Positions 5,201 to 8,647 of a stretch of DNA of 8,647 bases are shown here, one piece after another. Both the position numbers and the translations under genes were made by a program. Location of the stretch: contig CAIWXY010000165.1 of NCBI GenBank assembly GCA_903916775.1, positions 1-8,647 on the forward strand. Reading direction: 5' to 3'. The notes below the pieces were generated by a model that made no database searches, was not told the DNA's origin, and saw only the letters and a list, made by a program, of their open reading frames with translations. This DNA comes from an uncultured Actinomycetes bacterium. GTDB taxonomy: Bacteria; Actinomycetota; Actinomycetes; Nanopelagicales; Nanopelagicaceae. How positions within the stretch are numbered: position 1 is the first letter of the stretch; each line of letters opens with the position of its first letter.

Positions 5201-5638
5201 TCAACGAAAATGGATGAGATCTATTCGATTTATCCACTCGTCATATGAATCGTTTCTTCTCGCAACTAGCTCGACAGTGAGATCTCCCCGGCCTTCAAAT
5301 CCCAGCCGATCGATAATTGATCCCAGCTCGCCCTCACTCGCCCGAAGCAAGACCCAGAAGCCAGAGTCAGAGATCCGAGAGAAGAAGTCACCTCCGCGAA
5401 GGCTCTGCTTGAGTCCAAAGGCGAGCGCAATAAGTTCGGCCTGAGCCCTGGCAAGAGATGGAAACTTCTCCAACGTAAGGGAGAGTGACAGGAGTACCAG
5501 CTCACGGTTTTCGCGTTCAGCGCTACTGATCTCGCGCTTAAGATTTTCATGAAATAGGGATGGCGCCATACTCAACGTAAGAGAGTCGCTGATCCCATCG
5601 TTCTCGAATTCGATGGACTCACTACTGACGGTTGCCAT
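5201..5638 (-). CDS. Degenerate GGDEF-like protein, probably without cyclase activity
   Basis: From ATG 5636-5638 this encodes 145 residues. The order of elements resembles a GGDEF (diguanylate cyclase) domain: SLFHENLKREISSAERENRELVLLSLSL (27-54) corresponds to the opening helix and first strand, ALAFGLKQSLRGGDFFSR (71-88) to the helix and RxxD region, and ISDSGFWVLL (89-98) to the strand with the signature. The signature itself is SDSGF (90-94) instead of GG(D/E)EF, and the metal-binding Asp of the first strand is absent, so diguanylate cyclase activity is unlikely. An RxxD (R81-D84) stands exactly 5 residues before the signature, where the inhibitory c-di-GMP site sits in true cyclases. 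The frame opens further to a TTG at 5710 and an ATG at 5657-5659. I prefer 5638 because TAGGCT (5646-5651) is 7 nt upstream and the longer forms overlap the divergent promoter. argG follows after 37 bp. The family assignment is from pattern only. Confidence 0.6.
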   Translation of the reverse strand: MATVSSESIEFENDGISDSLTLSMAPSLFHENLKREISSAERENRELVLLSLSLTLEKFPSLARAQAELIALAFGLKQSLRGGDFFSRISDSGFWVLLRASEGELGSIIDRLGFEGRGDLTVELVARRNDSYDEWINRIDLIHFR

Positions 5639-5645
5639 ATCGGCC

Positions 5646-5651
5646 AGCCTA
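5646..5651 (-). promoter_or_regulatory. Candidate -10 (TAGGCT) for the GGDEF-like gene
   Basis: TAGGCT on the minus strand ends 7 nt before ATG 5636-5638, and no good Shine-Dalgarno is present. If used, it rules out the upstream start codons at 5657-5659 and 5708-5710. Confidence 0.35.
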
Positions 5652-5691
5652 GCTGCCATCTGCGATACCACCGCCACAACCACCCGCGGGC

Positions 5692-5697
5692 TAGAAT
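5692..5697 (+). promoter_or_regulatory. Candidate -10 (TAGAAT) for leaderless membrane-protein gene
   Basis: TAGAAT is followed by a 6 nt spacer and then ATG at 5704, so the mRNA would start at the start codon. It is the best match to TATAAT among the start-proximal hexamers here. No Shine-Dalgarno precedes the ATG, and no TTGACA-like -35 is seen. Confidence 0.5.
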
Positions 5698-5703
5698 CTG
5701 CCC

Positions 5704-6081
5704 ATGCCAATCAGTGAGAACCTCTACACCCGCTGTCGCACGTGGGCTGTTTACCTGCTCCGATCTGAATCCATCATCTTGATTGCGCTCATCATCTACC
5801 TGGCCCTCCTTGATGCCTTGCGGACCAAACCTCTGAGCGCGCCGCTCGCCCTGGCCGGCGATTTCATAGCCCTGGCTTTAGGTTCGGCAGGCCTCTTCTT
5901 CTGCTCCCTCTCCTTCAAGCGCGGGCGTTCCTGGGGGCGGGCACCGGCAGTTTTGGCCAATGGCATCGCGCTAGGTGTCTCCTATTTCATGGCCAGTGGC
6001 CACTTCTACATTGGGGCAATACCACTGGGGTTACTCTCGTTTGCCACCCTTTTCGCTAGCCTTCTGGGGTACCGGGATTAA
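5704..6081 (+). CDS. Small integral membrane protein of unknown function
   Basis: A 125-residue, very hydrophobic protein; I do not recognise the family. Four hydrophobic segments are visible at about 22-38 (ESIILIALIIYLALLDAL), 45-68, 80-96 and 101-120. Short basic loops (RTK at 40-42, KRGRSWGR at 71-78) point to cytoplasmic positions under the positive-inside rule. A polar 20-residue N-terminus with three Arg precedes the first segment. TAGAAT 6 nt before the ATG supports this start and a leaderless transcript. The gene is divergent from the GGDEF-like gene and 119 bp upstream of kgd in the same direction, so it may be a separate unit. Its third codon positions look richer in C and G than those of kgd or the crt genes. 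It could be a small transporter-like or structural membrane protein, but nothing in it decides. Confidence 0.8.
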   Translation: MPISENLYTRCRTWAVYLLRSESIILIALIIYLALLDALRTKPLSAPLALAGDFIALALGSAGLFFCSLSFKRGRSWGRAPAVLANGIALGVSYFMASGHFYIGAIPLGLLSFATLFASLLGYRD

Positions 6082-6116
6082 TTCATCGGAGTTGTAAACA
6101 TCTGTAAGCCAAGTCA

Positions 6117-6144
6117 CTGAGGTCACAAAAATCCTGAGGATCAC
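6117..6144. repeat. Short direct repeat upstream of kgd
   Basis: CTGAGGTCAC (6117-6126) recurs as CTGAGGATCAC (6134-6144), differing by one inserted base, with 17 bp between the starts of the two copies. The second copy overlaps a small palindrome, ATCCTGAGGAT (6131-6141). TCAC occurs four times between 6114 and 6150. The copies lie just upstream of a candidate kgd -10, the right place for an activator or repressor site. No known regulator is identified. Confidence 0.35.
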
Positions 6145-6160
6145 TCTCACAAAAGGCTAT

Positions 6161-6192
6161 TACTATTAGGGCATTCTCAACTAGAGCGGAGA
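6161..6192 (+). promoter_or_regulatory. Candidate kgd promoter -10 and ribosome binding site
   Basis: TACTAT (6161-6166) is a reasonable -10. It would give a leader of about 28 nt containing GGAGA (6188-6192), with GGAG ending 9 nt before GTG 6201. The ribosome site decides in favour of the GTG over the in-frame TTG at 6195. No clear -35 is visible. Confidence 0.45.
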
Positions 6193-6200
6193 AATTGCCA

Positions 6201-8647
6201 GTGTCGGCAGCTAACGAATCACATACGCCAGCCAACCATTTCGGTGGATCATTCGGGCCCAATGAGTGGCTTGTCGATGAAATGTACGAGCGTTATCAAC
6301 AAGATCCTTCATCCGTTGATAAGGCATGGTGGGAATTCTTTGCTGACTACACACCAGCTGCTGCAAATACTCCAACTGCGAGTAAACCAACCGCAGGCAC
6401 TCCTCCGATTCCGAAGTCTTCACCATCAACAACTCCACCGGTCGTCCCTACTGCTACTCAAGTAAGCGTGACACCACCAGCTCCTGCGCCGGTTGCAACA
6501 CCGCCAGTCAATAACACTCCGCCAGCAGCTCCTGCGCAAACCCAGAACGTAGTGACGCCAGCGAGATCTACTGCTCCACAAACTCCTGCTGATCCTGTCG
6601 TTAAGCCAATTCCTACTCTTGCCACTCCAGGTGCATCGACACTAGAACCAATTCGTGGCGTGAGCGCTCGTGTTGTGCAGAGCATGGAAGCTTCGCTCAC
6701 AGTTCCAACCGCAACTAGCGTGCGCGCAATCCCTGCAAAATTAATGATCGACAACCGCACAGTGATTAACAACCACTTAGCTCGCGGTCGCGGTGGCAAA
6801 GTTTCCTTCACCCACATCATTGGCTACGCAATGATCAAAGCAATGCGTGCGATGCCTGAGATGAACGCTTTCTATGGCGAGATTGATGGCAAGCCTGCAA
6901 TTGGTCGTCCAGAACATATCAATCTGGGAATCGCAATTGACCTGGCGAAGCCAGATGGTTCGCGTCAACTATTAGTGCCATCTATTAAAGGTTGTGAAGC
7001 GCTCGACTTCGCACAGTTCTGGGCTTCTTATGAAGAGACAGTCCGAAAGGCACGCAGCGGTACATTAACTGTTGAAGATTACGCAGGAACTACTACTTCT
7101 CTTACCAACCCAGGAACAATTGGAACAGTCCACTCAGTGCCTCGACTTGTTCAAGGACAAGGTTTAATTCTTGGCGTAGGAGCTATGGATTATCCGGCTG
7201 AATTCCAAGGCGCGAGCGAAGAGACGCTCACTAACCTCGCTATTTCCAAGACAATTACGCTCACCAGCACCTATGACCACCGTGTTATTCAAGGCGCGCA
7301 ATCTGGTGACTTCCTGCGTCGCATTCATGAAATCTTGCTTGGTGCCGAAAGTTTCTACGATGAGATTTTCGCTGCGCTACGTATTCCTTACGAGCCAATC
7401 CGTTGGGCAGTGGATTTCCAATTCTCCAAAGATGATCAGATCAGTAAGACCGCTCGCGTCCAGAAGTTGATCGAGTCATATCGCACATTTGGTCACTTGA
7501 TGGCAGATACAGATCCGCTTAAATATAAGCAACGCAGCCACCCAGACCTCGATGTTGTTACACATGGTCTCTCACTGTGGGATCTCGATCGCGAATTTGC
7601 TACAGGTGGTTTTGGTGGCAAGCCATTTATGAAGTTGCGCAAGATTTTGGGAATACTCCGTGACTCATATTGCCGCACTATTGGTGTGGAATACATGTAC
7701 ACAGAAAATCCAGAAGAGCGTCGCTGGATGCAGGAGCACGTAGAAGTTGGCGCACCACGCACTCCACGCGAAGAGCAGTTGCGCATTTTGCGTAAGCTCA
7801 ATTCTGCCGAAAGCTTCGAATCATTCCTTCAGACAAAATATGTGGGACAAAAGCGCTTCTCACTCGAAGGTGGAGAATCACTTATTCCACTTCTTGATGC
7901 AATCCTTACAAGCTCAGCTGATGCTGGACTTGAAGAAGTTTGCATTGGCATGCCGCACCGTGGTCGACTCAATGTTCTTGCAAACATTGCTGGCAAGTCT
8001 TACGGACAGATCTTCCAAGAGTTCGAAGGCAACTACGCAGACAATGCGGTGCATGGCACCGGAGATGTGAAATACCATCTTGGAACCCAGGGTGTCTTCA
8101 CAAATGATGCAGGTAAGTCCACCAAGATTTACCTAGCCGCCAACCCTTCGCACCTCGAGGCTGTTAATCCTGTGCTCGAAGGAATTGTGCGCGCAAAGCA
8201 GGACCAACTTAATGTCGAAAAGGCTTACTCCGTAATGCCTATTTTGATCCATGGAGATGCTGCTTTCGCTGGTCAAGGTATCGTTTCTGAGACTTTGAGC
8301 CTCTCACTCCTTAAGGGCTATCGCACAGGTGGAACTATTCACCTCGTTGTGAACAACCAAGTTGGATTCACAACTTCGCCACACGCTTCGCGCTCTTCGA
8401 CATATGCAACAGATATTGCCAAAATGATTCAGGCACCTGTCTTCCACGTCAATGGCGATGATCCTGAGTCTGTAGTTCGTGTTGCACGTTTGGCTTTTGA
8501 ATACCGCCAAGAATTTAACAAGGATGTTGTCATCGACATGGTTTGCTACCGTCGTCGTGGTCACAACGAAGGCGATGAACCAAGCTTCACACAGCCAATG
8601 ATGTACAAGTTGGTTGATGCAAAGCGCAGCACTCGCAAGCTCTACAC
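6201..8647 (+). CDS. kgd: Multifunctional 2-oxoglutarate decarboxylase/dehydrogenase E1-E2 (Kgd), partial at right edge
   Basis: A continuous open frame starts at GTG 6201 and has no stop before the window ends: 815 codons plus 2 bases, about two thirds of a family length near 1,200. The cytoplasmic enzyme is the actinobacterial fusion that decarboxylates 2-oxoglutarate with ThDP and passes the succinyl group on in the 2-oxoglutarate dehydrogenase complex of the TCA cycle. The E1 N-terminal helix is at about 19-51 (NEWLVDEMYERY, WWEFF). A Pro/Ala/Thr-rich linker covers 52-147. The E2 acyltransferase domain spans about 148-390, with catalytic H360 in TYDHRVIQG. The E1 part begins at about 410 (SYRTFGHL, 426-433), with GMPHRGRLNVL (H586), the ThDP/Mg motif GDAAFAGQG (685-693) and NNQVGF (718-723). 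There is no lipoyl domain, as in other Kgd proteins. GGAGA (6188-6192) supports the GTG start. Confidence 0.97.
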   Translation, partial: MSAANESHTPANHFGGSFGPNEWLVDEMYERYQQDPSSVDKAWWEFFADYTPAAANTPTASKPTAGTPPIPKSSPSTTPPVVPTATQVSVTPPAPAPVATPPVNNTPPAAPAQTQNVVTPARSTAPQTPADPVVKPIPTLATPGASTLEPIRGVSARVVQSMEASLTVPTATSVRAIPAKLMIDNRTVINNHLARGRGGKVSFTHIIGYAMIKAMRAMPEMNAFYGEIDGKPAIGRPEHINLGIAIDLAKPDGSRQLLVPSIKGCEALDFAQFWASYEETVRKARSGTLTVEDYAGTTTSLTNPGTIGTVHSVPRLVQGQGLILGVGAMDYPAEFQGASEETLTNLAISKTITLTSTYDHRVIQGAQSGDFLRRIHEILLGAESFYDEIFAALRIPYEPIRWAVDFQFSKDDQISKTARVQKLIESYRTFGHLMADTDPLKYKQRSHPDLDVVTHGLSLWDLDREFATGGFGGKPFMKLRKILGILRDSYCRTIGVEYMYTENPEERRWMQEHVEVGAPRTPREEQLRILRKLNSAESFESFLQTKYVGQKRFSLEGGESLIPLLDAILTSSADAGLEEVCIGMPHRGRLNVLANIAGKSYGQIFQEFEGNYADNAVHGTGDVKYHLGTQGVFTNDAGKSTKIYLAANPSHLEAVNPVLEGIVRAKQDQLNVEKAYSVMPILIHGDAAFAGQGIVSETLSLSLLKGYRTGGTIHLVVNNQVGFTTSPHASRSSTYATDIAKMIQAPVFHVNGDDPESVVRVARLAFEYRQEFNKDVVIDMVCYRRRGHNEGDEPSFTQPMMYKLVDAKRSTRKLY

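Noticed and set aside
5055..5444. 129-residue plus-strand frame across the argG start and the GGDEF-like gene
   Set aside because: It lies antisense to two better-supported genes and shows no domain or start signal.
5639..5710. Longer N-terminus of the GGDEF-like protein from TTG 5710 or ATG 5657-5659
   Set aside because: It would overlap the divergent promoter and the start of the membrane-protein gene, adds a low-complexity Val/Ala segment, and ATG 5636-5638 has the TAnnnT spacing seen at other starts.
6458..6820. 120-residue Gly/Ala/Val-rich minus-strand frame
   Set aside because: It is the complement of the Pro/Ala/Thr-rich linker and early E2 domain of Kgd; repetitive codons there keep the opposite strand open.
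1..8647. CRISPR arrays, tRNA or rRNA genes, insertion sequences, integrases, toxin-antitoxin or phage genes
   Set aside because: I looked and found none; the repeats seen are short and local, and no transposase- or integrase-like frame exists.

Overview
The window looks like chromosomal DNA of a planktonic actinobacterium, most likely a freshwater acI-type (Nanopelagicales-like) or related small-genome lineage. The reasons are an actinorhodopsin-type proton pump, a heterodimeric actinobacterial lycopene cyclase (CrtYc/CrtYd), the actinobacterial multifunctional 2-oxoglutarate decarboxylase/dehydrogenase Kgd (E2 and E1 fused), moderate GC, very short intergenic gaps and many leaderless-looking gene starts. 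The taxonomic placement is inference from gene content; no marker gene is present.

Positions 1-2823 hold the end of a retinal photosystem pathway. On the minus strand, blh (beta-carotene to retinal, 1147-2118) is followed by the rhodopsin gene (243-1016), which ends at a strong intrinsic terminator (180-218). Divergent from blh across only about 43 bp are crtYc and crtYd, overlapping by ATGA, which make beta-carotene from lycopene. So lycopene cyclisation, cleavage to retinal and the opsin that uses it lie side by side. Earlier steps (crtE, crtB, crtI) are outside the window. An aldo/keto reductase (2830-3807) follows crtYd by 6 bp and probably shares its transcript. At the left edge, an unrecognised small membrane protein starts at 179, directly after the T-tract of the rhodopsin terminator.

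Positions 3808-5710 are minus-strand. argG (3838-5163), an E. coli-type argininosuccinate synthase, converges on the reductase gene across a 30 bp gap containing a 12 bp tandem repeat. Upstream of argG, 37 bp away, is a short protein resembling a degenerate GGDEF domain (5201-5638).

From 5704 to the right edge everything is on the plus strand: a 125-residue multi-spanning membrane protein, then kgd from GTG 6201, which is open at the right edge (815 codons visible).

Beyond the genes, the most striking signal concerns start sites. Five gene starts (179, 2118, 5163, 5638 on minus; 5704 on plus) have a TAnnnT hexamer ending 6 or 7 nt before the ATG and no convincing Shine-Dalgarno. This fits leaderless transcription. 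crtYc, the rhodopsin gene and kgd instead have Shine-Dalgarno-like sequences. At the left edge the candidate -10 hexamer lies inside the 3' part of the rhodopsin terminator.
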